DNA from: Glycine soja
Taxonomy: Eukaryota > Streptophyta > Magnoliopsida > Fabales > Fabaceae
Length of the DNA: 64,000 nucleotides
Assembly: GCF_004193775.1 (NCBI RefSeq)
Contig: NC_041003.1
Coordinates: 22,320,790-22,384,789 of the forward strand
Direction of reading: 5' to 3'
The stretch's first letter is position 1. Each line of letters starts with the position of its first letter. The notes below the pieces were generated by a model. That model saw only the letters and a list, made by a program, of their open reading frames with translations, was not told where the DNA came from and ran no database searches. This document shows positions 19,871 to 32,437 of the stretch, one piece after another. The position numbers were made by a program, and so were the translations under genes.

Positions 19871-21882
19871 TGTCATACCCTAATTTCGTCCGGGGACCTT
19901 TGCTTGATAACGTGCGACCATTCTTTGGTCCTCGTGAGGTGCTTGGCACCCATCATTAGGCTATTTGTGAAATTCCAGGACATGCCGGAAAACCAAAAAA
20001 TATTGATGCACAATCCGTAAGTTTCCGTGACACACCGGAAATCAAATGGAAGCATCGTTGCATAATTAAGTGAGGTTCCGTAACATTCCGTAAGTCAAAA
20101 AGGGGATGATTATGTAATCCGCAAGGTTCCGTAACATTACGGAAAGAAAACAAGTATCGTTACGAAATTTATAAGTTTCCGTAACTTTACGAAAAAAGAA
20201 TCACCAAAAAAAGCCAAAGGGGGGGTGTATTTAGTAAAATGGGGGGTGCAAACAGTAATTTTCGAATCTGGGCCCTTCTAGAGGTTTCTGGGCAATTTCT
20301 TGCTTAAGATTGAAGTAACCTAGCTCGCCTGGGCGAGCTGAGCTCGCCTGGGCGAGCTAGATGGCCACCACACCCCCCGTTTTGTTGAAAAATGGGATTC
20401 CGGGGCTTCCGGGACACCCGTAATGCTTCCGTAAAATTCCCATAACTCTAAATAAGCATAATTAACTTAATACGGGTGAGACGGAAGAGAAAAAAAGAAG
20501 AAAATCAAGTCCTATATGCTTCCGTAAGGCTTCCGTAACTTTTCCGTAAATTACGAAAGAGGGGGGGTGAACTTATCAAAATTGGGGGGGTGCAAATAGC
20601 AATTTCGAAATTTTGAATTGGGCCTTCCAGAACGTTTTTTGAAGCTGGGTTGCTTCTGGAGGAAGCAACCCAGCTCGCCTGGGCGAGCTAAGGTCGCCTG
20701 GGCGAGCTGGGCGGCAACCTCCTCCCCCTTTTTCCTATAAATAGGCTGAAGGGGGCTGTTCTAAGGATCCCTCAGCCCCCTGGCTATGTATTTTAGCTGT
20801 TTTGGGTGAAAAAAATTGTTTCCGTGAAGAAAATCCAAGCCGAGGTGCTTCCGTAACGCTTCCGAGATGTTTCCGTAAGCAAATCCGTGAAGGTTTTCGT
20901 CCGTTCTTCATCGTTCTTCATCCGTTCTTCGTTCTTCAACGGGTAAGTTTTCGAATCCGAGACTTTTAATTCATTTCTTGTTTTTTTAAGCTTTCCTCTT
21001 TATTTCGTTCATTTTCGATTTCTTTTCTTCCGTCTTTAACGCGCTTTTACCGTTTATTTAAGCCGTTTTCTCACCTAATAATGATAAAATGAATTTCAAC
21101 CGATCATTTGTGTTGTAATCTCATTTAATCACTTTTAAAATGAAATCTAACCGATCGTTCACGCTATAACCTCGGTTAAACCAAAAAAAGTAAAATAATA
21201 ATAAAATAATCAAAATATCTTGAAAAATAATAATAAAATAATCAAAATATCTTTGAATAAAATAAATAAAAAAAATCAATCGGACGTTTTTCTTTGGAAG
21301 TTTTCTTGAATGAATTGATTAATAACCAAAGTGAAACTAAGACTAAAATAGACTCACAAATCAAGTTTTGTCCGAAAATCACTAAAAATCGTTTTAAGAT
21401 CCAACGCCTTAAACGGTCCTCTTTGCTTTTATCGGTTAACATGGACCGTTCAAAAGCATAAAATCAACATGTAACTTTACCGCTTTTGAAAGAACTACGT
21501 AGGTCTGATTTCCTCATCACAAATTGAGGAATACGTAGGAGCAAAGGGAAACACCCTTGTCGACCACAAAAAAGAAAAAAATATAAAAAGGGTATAAAGG
21601 ATATAAAGAACATAAAAGGGAACATAAAAATCAAAGTCATGTTTGCACATTCGATTAAAGGCTGCCGTCCCTTAGGACGGACGTGTGGGGTGCTAATACC
21701 TTCCCCGTGCGTAAATACAACTCCCGAACCTTTCACTAAAAAGTTCGTAGATCGCGTCTTTTCCGGTTTTTCCGACGTTTTCCTCAAATAAACGTTGGTG
21801 GCGACTCCGCGCGTATTCCTTTCGTGGAACACGCATCCCGCGAGTCTCGCGTCGCCCTCCCGCCGAAGGGTAGGTTGCGACA
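19871..21882 (+). repeat. 3' LTR of element 1
   Basis: It has the same length (2012 bp) and practically the same sequence as 4687-6698; TATAAATAG is at 20736-20744. Confidence 0.9.
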
Positions 21883-22722
21883 GTACCCCCGCATGTCATC
21901 AGGCTTGCCGCCTCGGGATGACAAAAGGTGCAGAAGATGATGTAAGTCTCTGTGTGTCAACGGGCTTGTTTGCCCCTGGTTGGCGAAAGGTGCAGGAGAC
22001 GATGTTAGTCTCTGCGCATCAACGGGCTCGTTCGCCCCTGGTTGAAAAAAGATGCGGATAACCATACAGTACCCCCGCATGTCATCGGGCTTGCAGCCTC
22101 AGCATGACGAAAGGTGCGGATAATCATACAACACCCCTGCATGTCATCGGGCTCGTCGCCTCGGGATGACAAAAGGTGCAGAAGACGATGTAAGTCTCTA
22201 CGCGTCAACGGGCTTGTTTGCCCATGGTTGACGAAAGGTGCAGAAGACGACGTTAGTCTCTACGCGTCAATGCGCTCGTTCGCCCCTAGTTGACAAAAGA
22301 TGCGGATAACTATACGGTACCCCTGCATGTCATCGGGCTTGCCGCTTCAGGATGACGAAAGGTGCGGATAACCATACGGTACCCCCGCATGTCATCGGGC
22401 TTGCCGCCTCAGGATGATGAAAGGTGCGGATAACCATACGGTACCCCCACATGTGATCGAGTTCGTCACCTCGAGATGACAAAAGGTGTAGAAGACGATG
22501 TAAGTCTCTCTGCTCGTCAACGGGCTTGTTTGCCCCTAGTTGACGAAAGGTGCAATAGACGATGTTAGTCTCTATGCGTCAACAGGCTCATTCGCCCCTG
22601 GTTGACAAAAGATGCGGATAACCATACGGTACCCCCGCATGTCATCGGGCTTGCCGCCTCAGGATGATGAAAGGTGTGGATAATCATACGGTACCCCCGC
22701 ATGTCATCGAGCTTGCCGCCTC
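21883..22722 (-). repeat. tail array of the minus-strand Ogre-like element (right part)
   Basis: It starts with the second GTACC target copy and continues the array interrupted at 4686, same orientation, units with GCATGTCATCGGGCTTGCCG. It ends abruptly near 22722 within a unit. Confidence 0.75.
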
Positions 22723-24878
22723 TTGAGCCAAAATCCCAACTCACCATAAACCTTGACCCAGGATGAGAATTTCCATCCTCGTCCTCGGAAGAAAACAAAA
22801 AGAAAAAGAAAGTTCCCGATCAAAGATCGGAAGCAAGAAAAAGAAGAAAATTCCCGATCAAAGATTGGAAGAAAGCAAAAAAGGAAGAAAAATTCCCGAT
22901 CAAAGATCGCAAGAAAACAAAAAGAAAATATACAGAAAGGTCTTTGGATCAGACAATATCTGAACAATACAAAATTGTCACAAGCAAACAAAAAAAGAAA
23001 GGAAACCACGACTGGAAGTGGTCCTCTCCCTTTGATTACCAACCAAAATCTTGTGTGTCGGTGACTTTTTCGCCCTGCACTAAACAAAACCAGAAAAGGA
23101 AAAAGCCAAAACACTCAGAGCCAAATTTCCCTCCAAAAACACTACTCCCAAAGAAAAGTCCAATTGATCCATGATCACGCATGTAATATTTGATTAGATA
23201 GGAAATGATTTGCAAAATCAAGTCATGACATATCTATGGTTTGGAATTAGGATAAAACACTTGCCTGTGTGAGATTGATACACTCCGAGTGATTTTCTTC
23301 TATTTTAGTTGGACCCAGTGTTTCCTCTAAATGGTCTTTTAGAAACGAAACGCTAACATCCAAAATCTCATTTGTGGTTATGAGAAAATTTTATCAGCAA
23401 ACTTTCCTTCTCCAATAGACGCATTGTTTTTCTTCAAAAAATTATATGTTGCCTTGATCGGTTGGAGGTTTTGTTTCATTGCTAAAGCATGTTCGCATTT
23501 TAGTGAAAGAACACTGAGACTATTTTATTCTCACAAATCACGAAGAACTACGTAGGTATGAGTTCCTCATCGCAATTGAGGATACGTAGGAGCAAAAGCC
23601 TTGCTTTTGTCGACAACCCCACACACATTTTGCTATCGTGACCTGTGAGTCCGGTGACACGCGGAGATGCCCTATACGGTAATCCACACACACCTTCTGC
23701 TATCGTGACTCGAGGGTCCTGTAGCATGTGGAGATACCTTATGGTTATCCACACCTTTCATCAACTAGAGGCAAGTGAGCCCGTTGACACGTAGAGACCA
23801 ATGGGATCATCTGCACCCTTCCCGGAGATGTCAGTGTCTTCCGGTCGAGACCACAAAAAAGTCTCACCTTTGCTATCGTGACTCGAGGGCCCGGTAGCAT
23901 GCAGAGATACCTTATGGTTATCCGCACCTTTCGTCAACTAGAGGCAAGCGAGCCCGTTGACACGCAGAGACCAATGTGGTCATCTGCACCCTTCCTGAAG
24001 ATGTCAGCATCTTCCGGCCGAGACTGCGAAAAAGTCTCACCTTTGCTATCGTGACTCGAGGGTCCGTTAGCATACGAAGATACCTTAAGGTTATACGCAC
24101 CTTTCGTCAACTAGAGGAAAGCGAGCCCGTTGACACCCAAAGACCAATGTGGTCATCTGCACCCTTCCCCGAGATGTTAGTGTCTTCCGGCCGAGATCGT
24201 GAAAAAGTCTCCCATCTGATATCATGACTCGAGGGTCCGATAGCATGCGGAGATACGTGACTCGAGGGTCTGGTAGCATACAGAGATACCTTATGGTTAT
24301 CCGTACACACAATTCTGCTATCAGGACTTGAGGGTCCGGTAGCATGCGGAGATACCTTATGGTTATCCCTACACACAATTTTGTTATCGTGACTCGAGGG
24401 CCCGATAGCATGCGGAGATACCTCATGGTTATCCGCACCTTCGTCATCCAGAGATAGCAAGTTCGATGACACGCGGAGACAACATATGGTCGCCCTTTTA
24501 CCATCCAGAGATGAACAAGTTCGATGATATCTTGGATGATGATGGTCGTCCGCTTCTAATCATTTTGAAGATTTTTGCAGATTTACCTTTGTCATCCAGA
24601 GACGATCAAGTCCGATGAAGCGCAAAGACTCCTCTCTGCTAACTAGAAACGATCAAGTTTGATAGCATGCGAAGACATCATGGCTATCCAGTTTTATCAC
24701 TTTCAAGGCACTGAGGGTTTTACTAATGCTCCTGATGCCTTTTCTGCTCTTTCTGATTGACAGGTTTCGCTGGTTGAGCTAGTGGCCGATTGGATGGGAA
24801 GGTTCAGCTTGAACAAAATTAGTGTCTTATCTTGACTTCCCTTATATCTCCAATAAAAGATAAGTAAAGTGGGGCAAC
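22723..24878 (+). mobile_element. plus-strand tail of a truncated Ogre-like element
   Basis: It begins at TTGAGCCAAAATCC, equivalent to 17110 in element 1, and contains the purine-rich repeats (22795-22935), spacer, CTACGTAG module (23546-23610), a diverged tail array with TATCGTGACTCGAGGGTCC units (23630-24450) and a polypurine-like AGTAAAGTGGGG at 24864-24875. Everything 5' of this point is missing. Bases 24690-24820 do not match the other copies. Confidence 0.75.
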
Positions 24879-26195
24879 TGTCATACCCTAATTTTGTCCA
24901 GGGACAATTGTTGTCAACATGTAGACCTTGGTTGATCACTTTGAGACGCTTAACACCCATCGTCGTGTAATCCGTAAAGTTTCACAATGTTTCGAAAAGA
25001 AATCAGCCAAAAACACAAAAACGGGGTTGCACTTATCAAACTTGGGGGTGTAACTAGCATCGGGACCATCTAGAACATTCTGGAGGTGGGGTGCACTCAT
25101 CAAATTGGGGGGTGTGCACAATAAACTTAATCACTAAGCAACCTGGAAGGGGGTGTACTTGAAATTAGTGAGGAGAAGAGAAAGATGGAAAAAATACAAG
25201 CCGAGGTGCTTCCATAACGCTTTCGTGGAAGTTCTTCGCCATTCTTCGTCGTTCTTTGTTCGCTCTTCGGTCTTCAACCGGTAAGTTTCCGAGTCCGGAA
25301 CTTTCAATTCATCCTTGTTTTGTGCGCTTTCATTCTTCATCTCGTTTACTTTTGGAATTATTTTCTTCCGCTTTTACGAGCTTTCAATCGTTTATTTAAG
25401 CCGTTATCTCGTTTAATAATTGATAAAATGAATTTCAACCGATCATTTGTGTTGTAATCTTGTTTAATCACTATTAAAACAAAATCCAACAGGTCGTTCG
25501 TGTTGTAACCTTGGTTAAATCAAAAAAAGGCAAAATAATAATAAAATAATCAAAATATCTTTGAAAAAATAAAAATAAAATAATCACAATATCTTTGAAG
25601 AAATTAATAATAAAATAATCAAAATATCTCTGAAAAAAATAATAATCAAAAAAATCAATTGGACATTTTACTTTGAAAGTTTCCTTTAAATGAGTTGATA
25701 ATTACCCAATGAAAACTAAGGCTAAAATCAACTCACAAACCAAGTTTTGTCCGCAAAAATCACTTGAAGTCGTTTTGAGGATACGTAGGAGCAAAAGCCC
25801 CACTTTTGTCGACCATCCCTTTTCTCACCTATGAGATCGTTAAAGGTCCAACTCCTTAACGTTTTTCTCCTTTCAAAAACCAAGGGATCGTTAATGGTCC
25901 AACGCCTTAACGTTTCTCTCCTTTCACTTTCAAAACCAAGAGGTCGTTAATGGTCCAACGCCTTAACGTTTCTCTCCTTTTCAAAAATCAAAAGATCATT
26001 TAAAGGTCCAACGCCTTAAACGACTTTTGTTCGGATAAAAACGATCTTGCGGAAAAAGATCAAAACAACTTAACCAACGTTCAGTTATTACTAAAGAACT
26101 ACGTAGGTCTGATTCCTCATCACAATTGAGGATATGTAGGAGCGAGGGAAACACCCTTGTCGACCACAAAAATATAAAAAAAATAAAAAAAAGGG
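24879..26195 (+). repeat. 3' LTR of the plus-strand truncated element, end missing
   Basis: It starts TGTCATACCCTAATTTTGTC. It retains the GTAAGTTTCCGAG region near 25281 and the CTACGTAG module (26098-26170), but stops near 26195, lacking the last 300 bp or so including the TTGCGACA end. It is more diverged than the other LTRs and no TATAAATAG is visible. Confidence 0.75.
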
Positions 26196-26214
26196 AAAAT
26201 ACATTATTTTGAAG

Positions 26215-27238
26215 TCATGGGCTAAGACTTTATAGTGATTTTATTTATGGTTTGGCAATCTCTCATGTCTCATCTTTCTTTGGAACCAAGATCACAGGAA
26301 CAGAACATGGGCTAAGACTTTCCCTTACAAATCCCTTTCGCAAGAACTCATCAACCTGCCTTTGAATCTTTTTTTCTTCTTCTGGACTTGACTATAGGCT
26401 AGCCTGTTTGGAAGTGAAGCACCAGGAATGAAGTCTCTTTGATGCTCAATACCTCTTAAAAGAGGTAATCCATATGGAATTTCTTCTAGAAAAACATCAA
26501 CAAATTACCATAGCAAGCAAACAACCTCACAAGGAAAATAAGAGTTAAGATCTTTAGTAAACTAAACATCTTTGTACATGAGTACAAGTAGTTGCTCTCT
26601 AGCCATCAAAGCACTCTCAACCTCTCTTTTCTTTGCGAATGCACTCAATTTCTTATTTTTCTCTTCTTTGACTTCTTTTCTATTCTTTTCTTTCTTTTCC
26701 TCACTGTCATTTTTCTTTTCTTTTCTCTCTTTTTTTAATGTTCAATTGTTCTTCTCTCTACTTACACTCTCTTACAATTTTGATTTGATCGGCATAGGTC
26801 TCAGTGGGGCGGAGAGGTGTTAACTCAATGGTGTGATTGTTCAAAATAAGAGAATATCTATTTCTATAACCATTATGAGTAACCTTTCTATCAAATTGCC
26901 ATGGATGCCCTAGAAGTATATGCTCAGCATGCATAGGTACCACATCACAAAGAAATTGATCCTTGTATTTACCAATGGAAAAAGAAACCAACAATTTTTT
27001 GGTCACCCTTATGTCTCCACAATCATTCATCCCCTGACGTCCAAATGGATTATGGTGCTTTAAAGTAGGCAAACCCAATTTCTCAACCAACAAGGTGCAA
27101 CATTAGTACAAATTCCACTATCAATGATTAAATAGCATACTTTGTCTTTTATGTGGCATCTTGTATAAAAAAAATAGGCTCACATTGCTCCTCATCACCT
27201 CCTACCTAAGGCTGCATTTTAAGAGCACGCCTAGTAAT
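26215..27238 (-). pseudogene. Ty3/gypsy protease-RT fragment
   Basis: Read from 27238 downward: a retropepsin with active-site LIIDSG near 27130, VEKLGLPTLKHHNP, then VVPMHAEHILLGHPWQFDRK near 26920, a Lys/Glu-rich linker (26640-26760), and the start of reverse transcriptase (EIPYGLPLLRGIEHQ and FIPGASLPN, 26400-26490; SLSPCSVPVILV remnants near 26290; NKITIK near 26230). The protein would process and copy the element. Frameshifts lie near 27100, 26395 and 26245, and a stop near 26255. The RT catalytic YXDD region is not included; the left end is cut by the truncated LTR. The family looks chromovirus-like and is unrelated to elements 1-3. Its gag is probably the one at 33052-34143. Confidence 0.8.
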
Positions 27239-27248
27239 CAAAAAAAGA

Positions 27249-28690
27249 TGTTGGAACTCAATAAACCAAGAGGGGGGTGAATTGGTTTTCAAAACCACAA
27301 TGTACTTTTAAAAATAGAGTTCAACAAAAAACTTTTCTATGAAGATCATATCTCAAAACAAATATGAATCAAATGTAATCAATACTTAATCAAACCTTCA
27401 TTTCACATGATCATTCATTAACTTCCTCTCTTTCACAATCATGAAACTTAAATCTTTAAACCTTGATAAAAACCCGAATGAGTTGATTAAACCTTGAATG
27501 AGAGAAAGATATGAACAAGAGAAAAAGACACAATCCTTTATACTGGTTAACTCTCTATTTCTAGAGAAGCTAATCCAATTATCTAATCCATAACCTGAAT
27601 TAGATTTCCAATATGCACCAAGAATTCTTACAAGCAATGACAATCAATCTACAATTCCACCCTAGAAAAAGAGACTAAGGCATCCAACAGTAGGACCCTC
27701 TCTGAATATAAGCCTAAGAGAACCTTACTCTTAGCCCAGACTAGAAAACCATATTCTAGCATGATGTAATCAATTCACGCATAAACACAAGACCGTGTAA
27801 AAATCATACACATGAAAAAAAAGTAGGAGAGATACAACCTGACCAATCTTTCCAAAAAAAAAAAAACCTTGCTGGATTGAGAAGTTTATCTTCTTTTACT
27901 CAAAAGACACAACTCACTTTCAAGAAAAGATCTTCCAAATCAAAAGATTAAGAAGTTATGAGTTACAATAAACTCTTTTTCTTCTCATCTCTTATTCACT
28001 AATAACAACATGAAATCTTGTTCGTTCTAAGGCTAAGAAATAATTTTTGAGATGTATTGAGTATTCTCTAATGATCTCTTAATGTGTAGATGTGAACACA
28101 AGCAGGTTATTTACAGAGAAAACAATTATAACTGCATATAATCAATTAAATTTATAAGGTAATCGGTTATTTCAATGAAGTAATCGATTAGATTATCTAA
28201 GTAATCGATTAAACTGTTCATCCAACATCTAGAAAACAACTCGAGAACAATGTAATCGATTAGATGGCCTAAGTAATTGGTTAAAGTATTCTTGTTCACC
28301 TTTGAACAACTTAAACGAGAGAGAAGTAATCGATTAATCCACCTGGTAATCGATTAAAGCAGAGACTCCTAAAAAAATAGTCATTGTCTCAAACAACAGT
28401 GTAATCGATTAAAATACTATCATAATCGATTAAACCAATACGAGACTTAACTCTTTAAGCTTCAGACAACTTGTTATAATCGATTGCGACAACTCTGCAA
28501 TCGACTTAAACAGAGAGTTTTTGCCTCTGAAGAAATTTTTCTAAATTAGAAAATTTTACTCATTCACACTATGATGATGCACAATGCAAAACAAATATCA
28601 AATACACTAAGATGCAACAATCAAGTTAACAACCAATACAAATGTCACTCAAAGGAGTTAGGCATGTAAAAGCCAAAACTTCTTCTGAAA
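27249..28690. repeat. LTR-like insertion between gag and protease of the gypsy fragment
   Basis: It starts TGTTGGAACTCAATAAACCA with GAGGGGGGTGAATTGG, the terminal style of the copia-like LTRs at 12717 and 30776. It contains about ten TAATCGATTA-type words (28140-28510). The right end is not certain: a possible CA lies near 28646, where the flank (AAGGA) only roughly matches the left AAAGA. Confidence 0.5.
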
Positions 28691-28716
28691 CTTCTTCAAA
28701 CTTTTCCTTGAGCATC

Positions 28717-28772
28717 AAGCTTTAGCCTTAGGTTGTTCCATGTTGTTGCTCCCCCTATCATTAACAATCTCT
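28717..28772 (-). pseudogene. duplicated gag C-terminus (gypsy)
   Basis: The 3' end of the minus-strand gag at 33052 (MEQPKAK end) is repeated here next to a second copy of the adjoining LTR-like sequence. Confidence 0.6.
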
Positions 28773-29176
28773 CACTTTTTGGGTTTGATGATGCCAAACA
28801 TGAATATGACATTGAGTGCATTTAGAGAGTCTTGAGATTGGATTGGAGACATGATCCTTAGTCTTATCTTGAAAAATTCTTAACACTTAATAAAGGATTA
28901 ATTCATCATCATCATCATCATAGATGTCAAAATATAGCTAATATATAAAACCATCTTTATATAAAACAATGCTCAACATGCTATGCAATGTAGCCAGTAT
29001 GAAATATGCAATGTCTTCTTCTCCCCCTTTTGGCATTAACAAGGCCAAAAGGTTGAGTAGACACACAAAAAAAAACACACAATTAAACAGACAAATAAAC
29101 CATATTTCATTAACACTTAAAACCGTTACATAAACTTTTTAAACAGAGACAAACAAACTTAAACACTATCATCAAA
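28773..29176. other. unassigned noncoding segment
   Basis: AT-rich, with CTTTTTGGGTTTGATGATGC and a (CAT)n run near 28903-28921. It resembles intergenic parts of copia-type elements; no frame. Confidence 0.4.
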
Positions 29177-30356
29177 CTAAGATAGACAGAACATGACATG
29201 ATAGAAAGACCATAAAACAACACAAACAAGAACATGAACTTCGGCTTGATGCTCTTGATGGAGATGAAGGATAGCATCCATCTTTTGAATCATAAGGGAC
29301 TCAAAACAGTTCCATTGATGAGCTAGCTCTTGCTGAGCTTCTTCTTCATCCATCGGATCAATGTTTGTTGTTGCTGGTTGCTCTCCTGCCATGATCCACT
29401 CATAAGGGACTCAAAACAGTTCCATTGATGAGCTAGCTCTTGCTGAGCTTCTTCTTCATCCATCGGATCAATGTTTTTTGTTGTTGGTTGCTCTCCTGCC
29501 ATGATCCACTCATGATCAACATATATGTCATGCCAAGCTTCTTGAGATGCCTTTCGATTATCTCATTAGAAGCTTTGGTAAAGCCTATGATCTCATTAGA
29601 AACATCGATATTGAAATGATCAATGAATCTTAAGGTCAAGACTACATATGGAAATTTATAATCCACCACTCGACAACTTTTCCACATGATATCTTCAATC
29701 AACAGTACCCAATTCATTTGAATACCTTATTTCAACCCATATATAATCTGCAAGTCATCATCGGTGACTTGAGCATGATTGCTAGATCTTGGTGCCAGAA
29801 TATATGTAACAATGTATATTAACATTTTGTCTTTCCGTTATTAGACCACCAACACCCAATTTGTCCCTTAAAATTCTTTTCGAGTCAAGAAGCATACCTC
29901 TGTTGTGGCCATTTTGCTATAGCCATCCATAAATTCCTCAAACTTTCAGACTCCACCCATATTTATTCTTTCTACTGCTTTCCAAACTGGATTTTCAATC
30001 ACAATCTCTACTCCATTGACAGTAGAGTACAAGTAACCTTTCGTGTCATCTTTGGCACATGTATAGAAGACCTTTACCAACTCAGGGTAGAAGGTTCCCT
30101 CCATCTGCACCAATGTTGAGATACTCTATGCTTCAAGCAAGTTGGGAAAGTTGAATCCCTGTCGAGAAAACCATTCCAAGTTCAAAAACTTTGGAATCCT
30201 CATGTTCTTCACGACATGGATCATTTTGAAGTCCGTCTTCTTACTCTCGTCCATGAGCCACATATCCAACCTGTTGTGAGCTGCTTGAGAGTACTATCCT
30301 TGATTTCTCTTCGAAGACTTGGCTTTCTTCTGTGCTCTAGCTAGATTGTTGGTCAT
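29177..30356 (-). pseudogene. plant transposon-protein-like gene, nonsense-riddled
   Basis: From the ATG at 30354-30356 one minus-strand frame runs about 390 codons with recognisable family blocks: FYPELVKVFYTCAKDD, VNGVEIVIENPVWKAV, TYILAPRSSNHAQV and DDDLQIIYGLK, ending in MAGEQPATTN. It resembles uncharacterised legume proteins annotated as putative plant transposon proteins; function unknown. In-frame stops occur after residue 20, near 30135, 29950, 29880-29845 and 29725, yet the frame is kept for more than 800 bp, so decay was mainly by point substitution. Near the 3' end a 110-bp tandem duplication shifts the frame. Confidence 0.65.
29291..29510. repeat. 110-bp tandem duplication
   Basis: CATAAGGGACTCAAAACAGT starts both copies (29291 and 29401); they differ at very few positions. 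The length is not divisible by three. Confidence 0.9.
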
Positions 30357-30770
30357 AGTTTTAGAAAGAGGCTCGAAACTAAAAGAGAGGTTAGGGTTTA
30401 GAAGAGATAACTCTGAGATAGTTGAAGGTGTGACTAAAATGGGGCTTTGGGTTGGCTTTTATAGAGGGAAAGTGATGTTCTGGTTTGCTATGGTAGGTGA
30501 AAGGAGTAAATGTTGGAGTAAAGGAGGTTTTGATGAGGTGAAGATGAAGAAATGTAACGGATTACACGCAACAAATGCGCTAGTAAACAATTCAAATTAC
30601 ATAGTAATTGATTAAATTGGCCCTTATTTTCACTTTAAAACCAAAAGATTGATGCAATCCTACCCCCCAAGGGCATTGGATAGAAGACTCCAAGAAGATT
30701 GGGCCATAGATGCAAGAGAAAGCCCTAGGGTTCTCATGAGCCTTAGGGTAGATTTTGGGCCCATAGGCTA
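30357..30770. other. noncoding flank of the solo LTR
   Basis: It includes the upstream side of the pseudogene and a segment (AAAGCCCTAGGGTTCTCATG near 30718) that continues past the solo LTR at 32438 (GAGCCCACTTATC). The two flanks join across the target site. Confidence 0.5.
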
Positions 30771-30775
30771 AGTAT

Positions 30776-32432
30776 TGTAAAAGCAAGCTTCATGATGAAT
30801 CTGGATTGATTCAAAGAAGTTTTGATGATAACAAAGGTGATGACAAAAAGCTCAAAAGTCAAGAATACTTCATGATAACAAAGATGATGATCTCAAGAAT
30901 CATAGAATGGGTTCAAGATTGAATCAAGAACACTTCAAAGTTCAAGAGGAAATTTGATTTCAAGAATCAAGAATCAAGTTTCAAGATTCAAGTTCCAAGA
31001 ATCAAGATCAAGATTCAAGACTCAAGATTCAAGAATCAAGAGAAGACTTAATCAAGATAAGTATTAAAAAGTTTTTTCAAAAAATGAGTAGCACATGAAT
31101 TTTTCTCAAAACCTTTTACCAAAGAGTCTTTACTCTCTGGTAATCAATTACCAGATTATTGTAATCAATTACCAGTAGCAAAATGGTTTTCAAAAAGCTT
31201 TCAACTGAATTTACAACGTTCCAATTCATTTCAAAATGTTGTAATCGATTACAATGATTTGGTAATCGATTACCAGTGTGTTTGAACGTTGAAATTCAAA
31301 TTCAAATGTGAAGAGTCACATCCTTTCACAAAAAAGCTTTGTGTAATCGATTACACTGATTTGGTAATTGATTACTAGTGATAGTTTCTGAACAAAATCA
31401 AAAGTTGTAACTCTTCCAAAGGTTTTCAAGTTTTTCTAAAGGTTATAACTCTTCTAATGGTTCGCTTGACCAAACATGAAGAGTCTATAAAAGCAAGACC
31501 TTGATTTGCATTTGAACAAGACTTACAACCTTTACAAGCAACTTTTCCACATTGATTTATGAGTTTCTTTGAACTTCTTCTTCTTCTTCCTTTGTCAAAA
31601 GCTTTCTAAAGTTTTCTGGTTTTCCAAACCATGAAAACAAAACTTGTGCTATTCATCCATTTCATTCTCTTCTCCCTTTGCCAAAAAAGAATTCGCCAAG
31701 GACTAACCGCCTGAATTCTTTTTGTGTCTCACTTCTCCCTTTTCCAAAAGAACAAAGGACTAACCGCCTGAATTCTTTTGTGTCTCCCTTCTCCCTTGTC
31801 AAAGAATTCAAAACGACATAGTCTGAGAATTCTTTTGATTCTTCCCTTTCCCATATACAAAAGATTTCAAAGGACTAACTGCCTGAGAATTCTTTTGTAT
31901 CCCCATTCACAAAGATTCAAAGGTTTAACCGCCTGAGAACTTTGTCTTAACACATTGGAGGGTACATCCTTTGTGGTACAAGTAAAGGGTACATCTACTT
32001 GGGTTGTTGACTGAGAACAACAGAGGGTACATCTCTTGTGGATCAGTTCTAGTGGAGGGTACATCCACTAGGTTGTTCAAAGAGAACAAGGGAGGGTACA
32101 TCCCTTGTGGATCTTTGCTTGTAAAAGGATGTTTACAAGGTTGAAAGGAAATCTCAAGGACCGCAGGTCGCTTGGGGACTGGATGTAAGCATGGGTTGTT
32201 TCCGAACCAGTATAAAAACTCTTGTGTGTTTGTCTCATTCTTCCCTACTCTTTTAATTTCCGCTATGCACTTTAAATTCCCGCTTTTACTTTTGGTTAAG
32301 TTTCTTTTTATTCTTCATTTACTTAAAAACATAGTAAAAGCCTAAGAAGAGTAATTTTTTAATTAGTAAAGGTTTAGGAATAATTAATTCAACCCCCCCT
32401 TCTTAATTATTCTGATGCCACTTGATCCAACA
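30776..32432 (+). mobile_element. copia-like solo LTR, target AGTAT
   Basis: A 1657-bp segment runs from TGTAAAAGCAAGC to CACTTGATCCAACA, flanked by AGTAT at 30771-30775 and 32433-32437. No PBS or internal sequence follows, so it is a solo LTR left by recombination. A TATA box (TATAAAAG, 31486-31493) sets the orientation. TAATCGATTA words lie at 31240-31370 and a GAGGGTACATC family of short repeats at 31957-32100. Likely Ty1/copia (SIRE/Maximus-like), by memory of LTR ends. Confidence 0.8.
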
Positions 32433-32437
32433 AGTAT

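Larger units (their letters stand above)
4687..21882 (+). mobile_element. element 1: complete non-autonomous Ogre-like (Tat) LTR retrotransposon
   Basis: A 17,196-bp insertion has TG...CA LTRs of 2012 bp each (4687-6698 and 19871-21882), a 5-bp target duplication GTACC, a PBS at 6701-6719 and a purine-rich tract before the 3' LTR. The inside holds ORF1 (broken by one frameshift), degenerate gag and about 7 kb of noncoding repeats, but no protease, RT, RNase H or integrase. The Tat/Ogre assignment rests on the PBS TGGCGACTCCACTGGGGAC (Ogre elements are reported to use tRNA-Arg), on an extra ORF upstream of gag, and on gag motifs. The LTRs match line by line; I found one difference (5515 region A versus 20695 region C), so the insertion is very recent. 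It landed inside the tail array of an older minus-strand relative. Confidence 0.9.

Noticed and set aside
30319..30615. 98-codon plus-strand frame
   Set aside because: Antisense to the start of the transposon-protein pseudogene and unlike any family I recognise.
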